Shown: piece by piece, positions 11,860 to 21,699 of the stretch
Numbering within the stretch: position 1 is the first letter of the stretch
Layout of the letters: every line of letters starts with the position of its first letter
NCBI GenBank assembly: GCA_023515745.1
Contig: JALECJ010000255.1
Coordinates: 444,001 to 508,000, forward strand
Reading direction: 5' to 3'
Length of the DNA stretch: 64,000 nucleotides
Source: Amoeboaphelidium protococcarum
Taxonomy: Eukaryota; Aphelidiomycota; Aphelidea
The notes under the pieces: generated by a model
What the model was told of the DNA's origin: nothing
Database searches by the model: none
What the model saw: the letters and a program-made list of their open reading frames with translations, nothing else
Translations under genes and position numbers: made by a program

Positions 11860-12155
11860 TTTAACTTAGGACAGATTATATACACAATGGGAACAGACAG
11901 GAAGTTATATACAAAGACTAGGAGTCACGCAGAGACACTAACAGAAGTACGGGAAGATAAAATATGTTAATAAGATAAATACTCTATTAACACGTTAAAT
12001 GGAAGAAATCAATGTTCATAAGAGGCGCGCATATATACTGCAGATACTTGCCTATTCGAGATCTATTGATGAGAGAGGCGCGCACTTGAAACAATGTTGA
12101 TCATCTAAGCCCCATAGAGTCTTCTGTTGATACTTGATCGACGCGTGTGCTAACA
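11860..12155 (-). repeat. 3' LTR of the Ty3-type element
   Basis: This 296-bp LTR differs from the 5' copy (16909-17204) by only two substitutions that I can find. On the element's sense strand it begins TGTTAGCACACGCG and is preceded by the polypurine tract at 12156-12168. It is bounded outside by the 5-bp target duplication TTCGT (11855-11859). The pol frame ends inside it at TGA 12101-12103. Confidence 0.9.
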
Positions 12156-15100
12156 CTACCCCCCTCTCTAAATGGCAGCTAATCCACAGAACTCCTTGAA
12201 GATCCATCATAGAAATAGTCCTTGTTTCTCTCAGTAGTAGCCAGAAAAGGAGCAAGATCTCTTTCATTAACTGTAGCATCAAATCGTGTTCCATCAGGTG
12301 ACATCAACCAGTAAGTACCGGGAAATCCAACGTCGACAACATGATATGGTCCCTTCCAATCGAACTCAAACTTATTCATGCTATGATGCTTTAACTTGAC
12401 CCAATCACCAATCTTGAAGTAATATTCTGGAGCATTCGGATCAAGATTGTGACGTCTTCTCATACTTTCAGCCTAAGTCTTAGATCTCTCATATGCAGCA
12501 GCTCTGGAATCTCCCATAGCTTCAAAAGTTCTTGCCATAATTTCTCCTTTCTCCTCAAGCTATTCAATCTCATCCAACGGCTGCAAAGTGCACTCAGGAG
12601 GACGTGAATCACTTAGTAAACGAGGCTCCACACCATAAAGCATGTAGAATGGTGACTTCTTGGTAACTGCATGAGTTCGACAGCGTATTCCAAACAAAGC
12701 CTGCTTCAGATACTCGTCCCATCTTTCCGGACGCCCATTAGTTAAGGTAGTTATCGCGTGATTGAGCATAGAATGCATTCTCTCTACCATACCATTAGTT
12801 TAAGGGTGATAAGGTGCAGTAGCAATTGGTCTAACGCCTTGCATTCTTTCATATTTCGCTATACCATCAGCTAAGAATGACTTCGCTCTATCAGACAAGA
12901 TCTCATAAGGTGCACCGTAATTCATAAAGATATCATTGTAGAGGAAATCTGCAACAGTATCAGAATCTCTAAACTTCACAGCTTTAGCAACCACCCAACG
13001 AGTAGCGTAATCAATGGCGGTAATGATGTGATTATTACCAGATTTAGTCGTTTACAGATCCTGAACAAAGTCGATACCCCATCTCTCGAATGGGAGGGCA
13101 ACGGGAGGAATAGGACGCAGAGGAGTCTATTACGTGAACTAATTCTTGGAAGCATCAAGTTAGCATTGCGCACACTCTTTAATATACTATTTGATGTCGG
13201 CATGCATGTCAGGCCACCAGAAACGGCGTTCAATGAGGTCAACTATGGAATCATACTTAAAATGACCAAGCCCATCATGGAATCGAGCTATATGAGCATC
13301 TCTATCGGACTTCAGCAAGTAAGGTCTCTTCGATCTATTATCAGCCAAAATTCTGTGCAACTTTCCATGCACCATGATGAAATGTTGACACTCTTACTTA
13401 CATTTGTCCAATATGTCACTAGATACATCCAACCATTCGTCCGTCAACAGGAAATGCGCTATTACCAGAGGCCAGTCATGCTCTTCATCAAATTCCTTAT
13501 TGAGCACATCACTTCTGATCAGCTGACATTACAGATCTTGGTCAAAGGATATGGAAAACAGATCCAACTCTTACGGAGTCACAAACTTTGAAGGATCTAA
13601 CAAGCATCTGAAATTGTACTTCTCTTCGTCAACCGCATAATCTGAGCGTCTAGAGAGCAGATCAGCCTTACCATTTCTGGCACCAGGACGATGTGTCAAG
13701 ACAAAATCAAATTCAGAGAAGAATAGAGACCATCTAGCCTATCTCCTTGTCAGTTGCTTTGTGGTCATAAAATATTGCAAACTCTTATGATCAGTCAGGA
13801 CTGTTACTTGATGCTTACCACCTTGCAGAAAGTGGCGCCATTCTTTGAAGCATTGATGAATTGCCAGTAATTCCTTATCATAGATCTCATAATTACGCTC
13901 AGCAGGATTGAGTTATCTTGAATAGAAGGCGACAGGTTTGAATTCTCCAGAGTCAGACTACTAAGACAATACACCGGCAATGCCATAATCAGACGCATCT
14001 GCTTCAACCACGAAAGGCTTCTCTTCATCCGGATGACTTAGTACAATATTGCTATTAAACATCTTCTTTAGTGAATCAAATGCATGCTACTTCTCGGCAT
14101 CCCAAGTAAAAACAATATCCTTCTTCAGTAGTTAAGTCAGAGGACGCGTCAGATCTGCAAAGTGCGGAATAAATTTACGGTAGAAATTCACAAAGCCGTG
14201 GAACATCATCACATCCTTTACATTTTTTGGCGTTGGCCATTGAGTAACAGCTTCGACTTTTCTAGGATCCATGAGAATACCATCTTTAGAAAGAATATAA
14301 CCTAGGAAAGACGTGGAGGATTACGCAAACTTGCACTTTGACAGTTTGCAGTAGAGCTTGTTACAACGGAGAATCTACAAAACTTCGCGTACATGTTACC
14401 AATGTTCCTCTTCATCACCATCAGTATATACAACAATGTCATCCAGATACACCACAACAAATTTGCCAATCTAATTCTTAAACAGATCATTCATGAATGT
14501 TTGAAATTAAGCAGGAGCGTTAGCCAATCCAAAGGGCATCACCAGAAATTCGTACTGGCCATACTTGGTGAGAAATGCGGTTTTAGCTTCATGACCAGCT
14601 TTGACACGCAAAAGCTCAAAGGCACCATCCAGGTCCAATGCAGTAAACAACTTTCCTTTTTAAAGAGAGCGGAATAGATCAGAAATGTTAGGTAGAGGAT
14701 TCCGATTCTTGATAGTGATCTTGTTCAGACCGCGATAGTCCATGCAGAGACGCAACTTGGAATCCTATGTCCACTCAGCCTTACGGACGAAGAAGCAGGG
14801 AGCACCATATGGTGATTAACTCTTGCGAATAAATCCACGATCCACATTCTTCTACAGCCAGTCGCGCATGACAGCATCTTCTTCTTAAGTCAGTTTGTAC
14901 AACTTACCAACCGGAGGTTTAGCCCCAGGCTCTAAATCTATAGTGCAGTCTTATTCACGATGAGGTGGAAGCTCGTTCAGCTGTTACTTCATAAATACAT
15001 CGCCAAACTCTTTTATCTGATCAGGCAAGACAGGATTACTTACTCCAGTATCATCTTTCATTAAACAAATCTACTCTTGAATAATATCTTATAGACAATG

Positions 15101-15928
15101 ATAATTTATAGTTCCATCTTCATTCTCATAGACAAATCCTGGAATGATAGTATTCTCTTCATCCTTCTGATACATGTCTAATACCGTGGCATTAATGCAT
15201 ACAAGAGGCGGAGTGGAGATGGAGTCGGACACAGACTCGGAAGCATCAACAGCAGTGGACTTAGTCAAAAGAGCAGACGGAGTGGAGACAGAGACAGAGT
15301 TAGAATCAGAAACAGACTCAACAACAGTAGAAACAGAGACATGGTCGGAGACAGACAAAGACTAATGATCAGCAACAGTAGAAACAGAGACATGGTCGGA
15401 GACAGGCAAAGACTTATGATCAGCAGAGACAGAAAGATCACTAATAGAACTGGACTAGAGATCTAATACTTAATCGGGCTACAATGATATTAACTCCGGC
15501 GAGGTTACGCAATTAGTTAAACAGTACTATGAACCAAATTTTACAGTCACAGCAGACCAATCAATATCAGGATTATGCATTCTTAACCATGAGAAACCAA
15601 TAATTCCCTTTTGAGCAAGTTTTATAACGTAGAATGTGACCGTCTCAATATGATTAGCTATATGCATTTACAGCGGAACAGTTTGATGAGTAATAAAGGT
15701 CTTAGTATTACGGTCACCATCAGCAAAGGATACACAGACTTTACGCTTGCATTTCACTACAGGAATTTCGAACTCGGCCACTAAACTTTCATCTAAAAAG
15801 CAACTATCAGCGCCTGAATCTAAAAGCATAGGGACAGAAATTTCTTTAGCTCCATATTTTAAGACTGTGGGAAGGATCATTTTAGTAGAGACCTCATAAT
15901 TCAGACTTAAAATATATTTCTCAGTTAG
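12101..15928 (-). CDS. pol: Ty3-type retrotransposon Pol (protease, RT, RNase H, integrase), read through from Gag
   Basis: I checked this frame codon by codon. It stays open from the Gag TGA at 15929-15931 to TGA 12101-12103 (1275 codons), giving a 1595-residue Gag-Pol. The aspartic protease motif LLDSGADS is at Gag-Pol residue ~357. A Ser/Val-rich linker follows, containing a 51-bp tandem duplication. The reverse transcriptase has [12 protein letters not shown] and YLDD at ~814-817. RNase H reads [15 protein letters not shown]. The integrase has a zinc-binding HHCC region and a catalytic core with WGIDFVQD (Asp ~1273). The order PR-RT-RH-IN identifies the Ty3 (gypsy) type. It appears intact. 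There is no frameshift; expression needs readthrough of the Gag stop. Confidence 0.93.
12156..12168 (-). other. Polypurine tract of the Ty3-type element
   Basis: On the sense strand it reads GAGAGGGGGGTAG and directly abuts the TGTTAG start of the 3' LTR. This is where plus-strand DNA synthesis is primed. Confidence 0.85.
15322..15423 (-). repeat. 51-bp tandem duplication inside pol
   Basis: Two 51-bp units (15322-15372 and 15373-15423) differ at two positions. The length is a multiple of three, so the pol frame is kept and 17 codons are duplicated in the Ser/Val/Asp-rich linker between protease and reverse transcriptase. Confidence 0.85.
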
Positions 15929-16888
15929 TCATCCTTAAGTACGAGTATTCAATAGCGAGCAATTAGCCTTGATATGACCAGAGCCACCACAATATAGACA
16001 CAGTCTCTAAGACAAACGACGCTGACGCTCCTCTGCGGACAACGGCCCACGCCTAACTTGATCAATATCCATATTATCTGGATTAGGAGGGCCAGGAGTA
16101 GAGGCAGACGAATTGGTAGGAGCAGAGGCCGACTAAGTGGAGGAAGACCTGACAGATGAATACAACTTCTTAGAGTAGTTACTACCACCGCTTAAAGCTT
16201 TCATGTCAGCAACTCGTTCACCACAACGGATTGCAAGTTTCACCAGATCACTTAGTGTACTAGGCTCATCAGAGGACAACATCATTATGCGTACATCATT
16301 GTTAAGTCCTTCTTTAAATTCGGACTTCAGCGAGATATCATTCCACCCTATTCCAGACGACAGGAATCTAAACTCTGCCGCATAGGCGGAAACCGTCATT
16401 GAGCCTTACTTTAGTCTTCTCAGAGCTTTCTCATCGCAGTCTCTTTGGCTAGCTGGACACAACCATTCCTTGAAACACGCGATGAAGGTGTCAAAGGACT
16501 TCAACTCTTCTTTATACTGAGAGGGATTCTCAATAATAGGGTCGTAGTACTTGCTGGCTTTCTTAGTCAGAAGCGATCCAACAGTCTTAATCTTAATGTC
16601 GTCAGTGGCAAAGGCGTCCGGATGTAACTCAAACATGAGTTAGCATTAATTTACAAACGAACGGAACTCCGACACAGATCCATCAAACTTTTCAGGATAT
16701 ATTATTTGCTTCTTCTATGAAGTCGGGGCGACCAGAGGTATAGCAGGCGGCACAGCGGTCTAACCAACATGCATTTACAGTTATTGCATTTAATCAGATA
16801 GATATTGTATCTATTACTGGAGTTGTTGATTAATCAACATCAACTGATTAACATCGACAACAGGAGTTTAGGAACCAGAACCACTCAT
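15929..16888 (-). CDS. gag: Ty3-type retrotransposon Gag
   Basis: The 319-aa Gag starts at the ATG at 16888, 20 bp inside the 5' LTR. The middle shows the Ty3 capsid pattern: YPEKFDGSVSEFRSF, then IACFKEWLCPASQRD and YAAEFRFLSSGIGW. A CCHC zinc knuckle, CLYCGGSGHIKANC, lies near residue 297. The frame ends at TGA 15929-15931, immediately after the knuckle, and Pol follows in the same frame. The next codons are CTA ACT, so the stop sits in a TGA-CTA context. The region between capsid and knuckle is Ser/Pro-rich. Confidence 0.9.
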
Positions 16889-16896
16889 AATATCGG

Positions 16897-16906
16897 AACG
16901 TGTTAA
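16897..16906 (-). other. Putative self-priming primer-binding site
   Basis: Just inside the 5' LTR the sense strand reads TTAACACGTT. No TGG complementary to a tRNA 3' end is present before the gag ATG. The ten bases are the exact reverse complement of AACGTGTTAA within the LTR (17036-17045 on the minus strand). That is the geometry of Tf1-type self-priming, where the mRNA 5' end folds back to prime reverse transcription. Confidence 0.65.
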
Positions 16907-16908
16907 GT

Positions 16909-17204
16909 TTTAACTTAGGACAGATTATATACACAATGGGAACAGACAGGAAGTTATATACAAGGACTAGGAGTCAAGCAGAGACACTAACAGAAGTACG
17001 GGAAGATAAAATATGTTAATAAGATAAATACTCTATTAACACGTTAAATGGAAGAAATCAATGTTCATAAGAGGCGCGCATATATACTGCAGATACTTGC
17101 CTATTCGAGATCTATTGATGAGAGAGGCGCGCACTTGAAACAATGTTGATCATCTAAGCCCCATAGAGTCTTCTGTTGATACTTGATCGACGCGTGTGCT
17201 AACA
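16909..17204 (-). repeat. 5' LTR of the Ty3-type element
   Basis: This is a 296-bp LTR nearly identical to the 3' copy. On the sense strand a TATATA box (17086-17081) lies about 36-41 bp upstream of AACGTGTTAA (17045-17036), the predicted start of R. The target duplication TTCGT is at 17205-17209. The near identity of the two LTRs indicates a recent insertion. Confidence 0.9.
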
Positions 17205-17218
17205 TTCGTGATAATTCG

Positions 17219-17291
17219 GTCTCCAATAGCACAGCGGTAGTGCGCATCACTAGTAATGATGAGGTCCTTAGTTCAATTCTGAGTTGGAGCA
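17219..17291 (+). tRNA. tRNA-Thr (AGT)
   Basis: The sequence folds into a standard cloverleaf: D stem GCAC/GTGC, anticodon stem CATCA/TGATG with loop CTAGTAA (anticodon AGT, 17252-17254), T stem CTTAG/CTGAG with loop TTCAATT, and acceptor CTCCAA/TTGGAG. The A box TAGCACAGCGG fits the pol III consensus, and the B box GTTCAATTC is close to it. A TTTTT terminator follows at 17300-17304. Oddity: the outermost pair is not formed. The 5' end reads GT-CTCCAA against TTGGAG-C, which gives either a 1:72 mismatch or a one-base bulge. No intron. Confidence 0.85.
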
Positions 17292-17299
17292 TTCTATAC

Positions 17300-17304
17300 T
17301 TTTT
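17300..17304 (+). terminator. RNA polymerase III terminator of tRNA-Thr
   Basis: A run of five T begins nine bases after the discriminator base of the tRNA. Confidence 0.7.
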
Positions 17305-18492
17305 GCAATATGCATCAACATTCATGTTATGATATCTGTATTATGATAAATATACTGCTCTCTGAATGGGTCTTTATTTTTACAATTGATCATGATAACG
17401 ATCCTTTGAGAAAATTTACATTATGAATCTTCAATATTAGTTGACGAAAGCATTCGTTTACTAGCATTGATCGAGAAGTCTGCATTGCTCATCATCTTCA
17501 CTTGAACTTCAATGTGAGCCCCCTTAGATGATCACGAAGCTTGGGGCGCCGCTAATCTCAATTAAGCAGACATGCAGACATGATAACTAAATATAAAAAA
17601 GTCGCATTATTTAGAGATGGTATCACAGTTTTAAGAGTAATTTGGCTATGATATACCTATTATATAAACAACATAGCATCCAAAAATGTAGATAAATATT
17701 GACTATCAATTGTGTCGTTGAGTTTCTCAAGTCGCCTCCCGCGATCATATTGACAGATCATCGCTGCGACACGTCAGCATCCTCTGGTTTATCAATGATA
17801 ATTTCCTAAATTTTCATGGAGTGTTAAACCAGTCCTCTAGTTGATGAAAGGCAAGATGGTCAGTGTAGCTATCAATAGGACACAGCTTCGACACTCGCCC
17901 ACTAAAACTTTTCTAAAGCTAGAGCAATCGATCCGCTCCTTAATACGCCCGAAAGGGTGAATAAAGTCTAGTGGTACCGTTATAGCATCCTTAGTGATCA
18001 AAGGTGCCTAAACACTCGTGAGAGTGCATGGACCGCGCGGGATAATCACGGCAAAATTTGAGGGTAGTACCGCAATGCGCGTGTGCTATTCTAAAGAGGC
18101 CTATAATGGGCGTAAATGAGGTGCTTAAACCGGTTGCACCTTTCGCCTCTCTTTTTCGCTACACGTGCACTCCCTGTAGCATTCAATTCTGAGTTGGAGC
18201 ATTCTAATTTGTTGAGAAAGTCAATTTTTATTGTATTTGAGTCTTGCGTCCTATCATTGAGTTGCTATACTACATCTTTGTTCTTCCTAAAAAATAATAA
18301 GTAGAACTCGCCATGTTGTAAATAGGTAGAAGGACAATAGAACATATATCTAGCTTCACCTTTAATCTGTCCAAAGCATTGCCTGAATATAATTGACGCG
18401 TTTTGCAGATGTTACTCCAATGCATCGAGTTGAAAACACTATAATGCGCTATGTATCAAATAACTAATGATTATATTCTCATTCTACACAAT
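17305..18492. other. Intergenic region with a copy of the tRNA-Thr 3' tail
   Basis: No protein gene is supported. At 18183-18207, 25 bases are identical to 17272-17296: the T loop, T stem, acceptor 3' strand and the first flanking bases of the tRNA-Thr gene. The rest of that tRNA is not present. The stretch 17900-18150 is more GC-rich than its surroundings but shows no recognisable gene. Confidence 0.6.
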
Positions 18493-20001
18493 TCAATTCA
18501 ACTTTAACTCATCTACAGCTTTTCTGAGACTAGCGGCAGCTTTTTGTAACTCATCAAAGGAGTGGCCTACGCTCACCGCAATTCTTATACTAGGCTTTGG
18601 CGGATAAAGTTCCTAGTCGCGAACGTACTTGGCTCTAGTTACGAGAACTTGCTGCGACTTTTTCATTCTATCAACTATTTTCTATAGAGCCACTTCTTCT
18701 TCACTGATTGTATTAAAAATCTTATTTAATCTCAGATGCATCAGTGGACTCTTCTAGTCACCTACTAGAATCGCCGTTTAAGAATTACCAAATGCCTGTC
18801 TAAACATGTCAATATTATCCCTCAACTTCTTGATCAATGACTCTCCTTTCTATTCAATAACATTTACACCTCCATTCGCAGATACAGCCATCATAGCGGG
18901 AAGAGCAGCACTGAAGCAGTACGCGAGACCGGAAAGCCTCTAATGATCCACCACCTCGTGAGTTCCAACACAGAAACCACCTGCAGATGACAAGACATTA
19001 GCCATGGATCCTGATATTATCTCAATATCTGTAACTGGGATATCGAAATGTTCAGTCACGCCACGACCCTTCTTACCCAGAACACCAATGGACATGCTCT
19101 CATCCATTATCACTCGGTACTTGTACTTCTTTTTCAGCTCAACAAGACGCGGAAGAGGGACAATATCGCCAAAGTTCTAATACAAGCCTTCCACCACAAT
19201 AAACTTTCGAACGAGTCCCTTTTTACTCTTCTTCTCCTCAACAGCCAGCTATTGCAGAACGCGCTCAAGATCATCCATGTCGTTATGATTAAACCATTTT
19301 ATAACGCTTCGAGAAATTTACACACCCTTTTGTATGCCAAAGTTCACTCCCTTGTCCACCACAAGAATATCGCCACGCTTAGAAAATGCCGGAATAACTG
19401 AACTTATGGTGGAGAATGCCTGCGAGTAAATAATCGCTTCCTCGGTGCCCATAAACTAAGCCAACTTCTTCTCAAGATCCAAGTGAGCATCTAGAGTTCC
19501 ATAAAAGCCAGGCGGCCCACACGCGCCAACACCATACTTGCGTAGTGCCTATATAGCCGACTCGTGAATACTGCCCTCCATTCCGACACCGAGGAAATCA
19601 AAGGAGATCATATTCATATACTCTTTGCCATCTTCAAGTTTAACGTGAGCTCCAGATGGCCCTTAAATGATGGGCAGTTGCTCCAACTCCTGGCGCGAGC
19701 TAGAGTCATCTTCAGGTACCAACGGCTCCGGTGACCACTCTTACACTAATTCATCAATCTCCTTCTCTGTGAGCTAGACTTCGCTACTTTTATCCGGGTA
19801 GTATCTTTTCTTGAGCATATAATGAATAGCGAAAATGATCAGCATAACCTCCAGAATAATTCTAAATGGGTCATTCTGGTAAGAGTTCTTTACGTACCGC
19901 AACGCCAGCGGAGCAAGAGGTATCTTGGAGTACCCATAGGTAGCCCATTCCTAGATCTCGCTCAACGTGGAATTGACAACCTGAACAATCGCCTTGTTCA
20001 T
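18493..20001 (-). CDS. LCB1: Serine palmitoyltransferase subunit 1 (LCB1)
   Basis: A single exon gives 502 aa. LCB1 pairs with the catalytic LCB2 in the ER to make 3-ketosphinganine, the first step of sphingolipid synthesis. An N-terminal membrane segment ([18 protein letters not shown]) precedes the aminotransferase fold: [76 protein letters not shown] and the [12 protein letters not shown] region. The pyridoxal-phosphate lysine of the catalytic subunit is absent, as expected for LCB1. The start is the ATG at 20001 ([10 protein letters not shown]). Confidence 0.94.
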
Positions 20002-20241
20002 TAACACCAGTTTGTTTACTCTGCGAGACTCAGTAAATGTGGTAATAAGTTGAAAAGCGCTACTGTAACCAAATCGTAATGGTTTTAGTAATGAGACGGA
20101 TGTCGCGACTTTACGCTGCACACCGAGAAAGAGAGAGAGAGATGAAGGGCATCAAAAAGTGGCGTAAAAGTGGTAGATTGTTACAAAAACTATCTGCGCT
20201 TAAATTATTTATTTATTTAGCTCAATGATTTACATCAAAAT

Positions 20242-21183
20242 TCACTGTTATTTTGAATTGGACATTTATGAGGAAGGATGCAAATGAGTCCTATAATGCT
20301 GCAGCATGTTATCGCGCCTACTAAATTTCTTATCACATTATGGAAACTTGCATGGGAACGGACGCTCGCCAGTGTGGACGCGCATGTGCCTCTCAACGTG
20401 GCCGCGATTCTGAAATTTAGCTGTACAGCCAGGAAAGGTGCACTAGTGCCTCTTCTCATCAGATTTAGCAGACTTTGGCGAATGAGATAAATACTATTAG
20501 TCATTAACGTGCTCCCCATTATATGAACTACCACCTTCTGACGGATCTATCGACATCGCGTTACGGGAGTAAGACTACTATTATTACGAATGAGGATTAA
20601 CCTGAGACCAGTCAGAATACGTTTAATAATATGTATGATGATCAGGACGAACTTAATGATCGGCGAATGGATGATTACCTATGGCGTCTTAATTGGGATG
20701 GTAACTCTAACTGCTTTCTCCGAATGGCCTATCAAGCTATTAATAGTTCTAATTTTAAGCATTTTTAAGTTATACACCAAGTCCTTGTTATTATGAATTT
20801 TATGCATTGTAAGCCGCAGGGGCGATGGATGAATCTCGGGTGGTTCGGTTCAGCGACCGAAAATCAAAATTGTTCACAAGCGCAGATTCAATCGACGGCA
20901 AACCCCCAGCGACTTTGTCAAAGGATCGCTATGCAATGTCGTCATCTTTATCGCCATCGATCATGATATCGCTTTCCATTCCTTCTTCATTATTCAGTAT
21001 GCATACCAGGCCACTGTTTGCAGACCGTATGGTAAAAGAAGAGGCGGGTGTAGAATCCAAGGATGACGATTTGGCGGATTACTGACTTTGGCGGGATCGG
21101 TGTGAACAACCAGCAGACGAATTACATGTGGAGCATCGGGAATCATCTTCAGGTGCTTTGTAGGCAGCATTACTCGAATTCAT
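20242..21183 (-). CDS. C2H2 zinc-finger transcription factor
   Basis: An intronless 313-aa protein. Two tandem C2H2 fingers lie at the C-terminus (residues ~245-302): CTFPGC...HMRVH, the TGERPFPCKFPQC linker and second finger, ending HYRTH. The long N-terminal region is disordered, rich in Ser, Gln and Asn, with an acidic patch (DIMIDGDKDDDI). The layout, with paired C-terminal fingers after a Gln/Asn-rich region, resembles fungal stress regulators of the Msn2/Com2 type. Target genes cannot be inferred. Confidence 0.85.
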
Positions 21184-21699
21184 TTCCAAGATTTTTAAGC
21201 AATATCAAATCTTGCCGTTTATGATTAAATATTGTCCAAATGCAAATAAATAAAGAGACTCGGCAACACTGCGACGGCGACCCTAAAATTAATCGTAATG
21301 GCCGAGACCGCCTGGGCCGCTTGACAATGAAGATCTGCGAACTCGACCCAGGCCCGATCCAAATGAGAAAGAGGCCGTTCTCACCGCGGGGAGTAGGGAG
21401 AAATGGATTGTTCACAGGGACAAAACGTAAAGGCCTAGGCATTTTGGTTGTCATAAATCTAGAATATTCATTTTTCATTGTTACATAGACTCTGATGGCG
21501 GATGAAAATGGTGCTCCTAAAGACCACGAACTTTATATCAGACCTTAGCAACCACGATACAATTGAGACTGAGAAAAGTCTAAATGATTTATATAGATTT
21601 CTGGTTCTCTTTTAAATTTTATATATACATAAGCTTTTGCATTTATTTCATGTGTACGGAAAATCCTATATAGCAATCTATCTTTGATACCGTATACTA
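21184..21699. other. Intergenic, no gene supported
   Basis: This is the divergent promoter region between the zinc-finger gene and the acyltransferase gene. Open stretches on both strands are short and show no domain. Confidence 0.5.

Larger units (their letters stand above)
11855..17209 (-). mobile_element. Complete Ty3-type LTR retrotransposon
   Basis: The element spans 11860-17204 (5345 bp) with a 5-bp target duplication TTCGT at 11855-11859 and 17205-17209. Both LTRs, a polypurine tract, Gag and Pol are intact. Its outer 5' end lies 10-15 bp from the 5' end of the tRNA-Thr gene, in divergent orientation. That is the placement expected of Ty3 integrases that target RNA polymerase III start sites. 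Its 3' end abuts an older inverted LTR of the same family. Confidence 0.92.

Noticed and set aside
13028-13591. A 187-codon plus-strand open frame inside the retrotransposon
   Set aside because: It is antisense to the pol integrase and RNase H region, which has clear motifs.
15177-15423. Possible CRISPR-like array from the repeated GAGACA-type motifs
   Set aside because: Only two 51-bp units in direct contact with no spacers, lying inside a coding linker of pol.
12101-16888. A single uninterrupted Gag-Pol polyprotein
   Set aside because: Codon-by-codon reading found one in-frame TGA at 15929-15931, so Gag and Pol are separate frames joined only by readthrough.
16901-16908. LTR ends extended to a TG...CA boundary (TGTTAAG at 16901)
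   Set aside because: The 3' LTR does not share these bases, and the perfect TTCGT duplication places the boundary at 16909/11860. The bases belong to the primer-binding site.
21184-21699. Open frames of 80-100 codons on both strands
   Set aside because: They overlap each other, show no domain or composition bias and lie in a promoter region.
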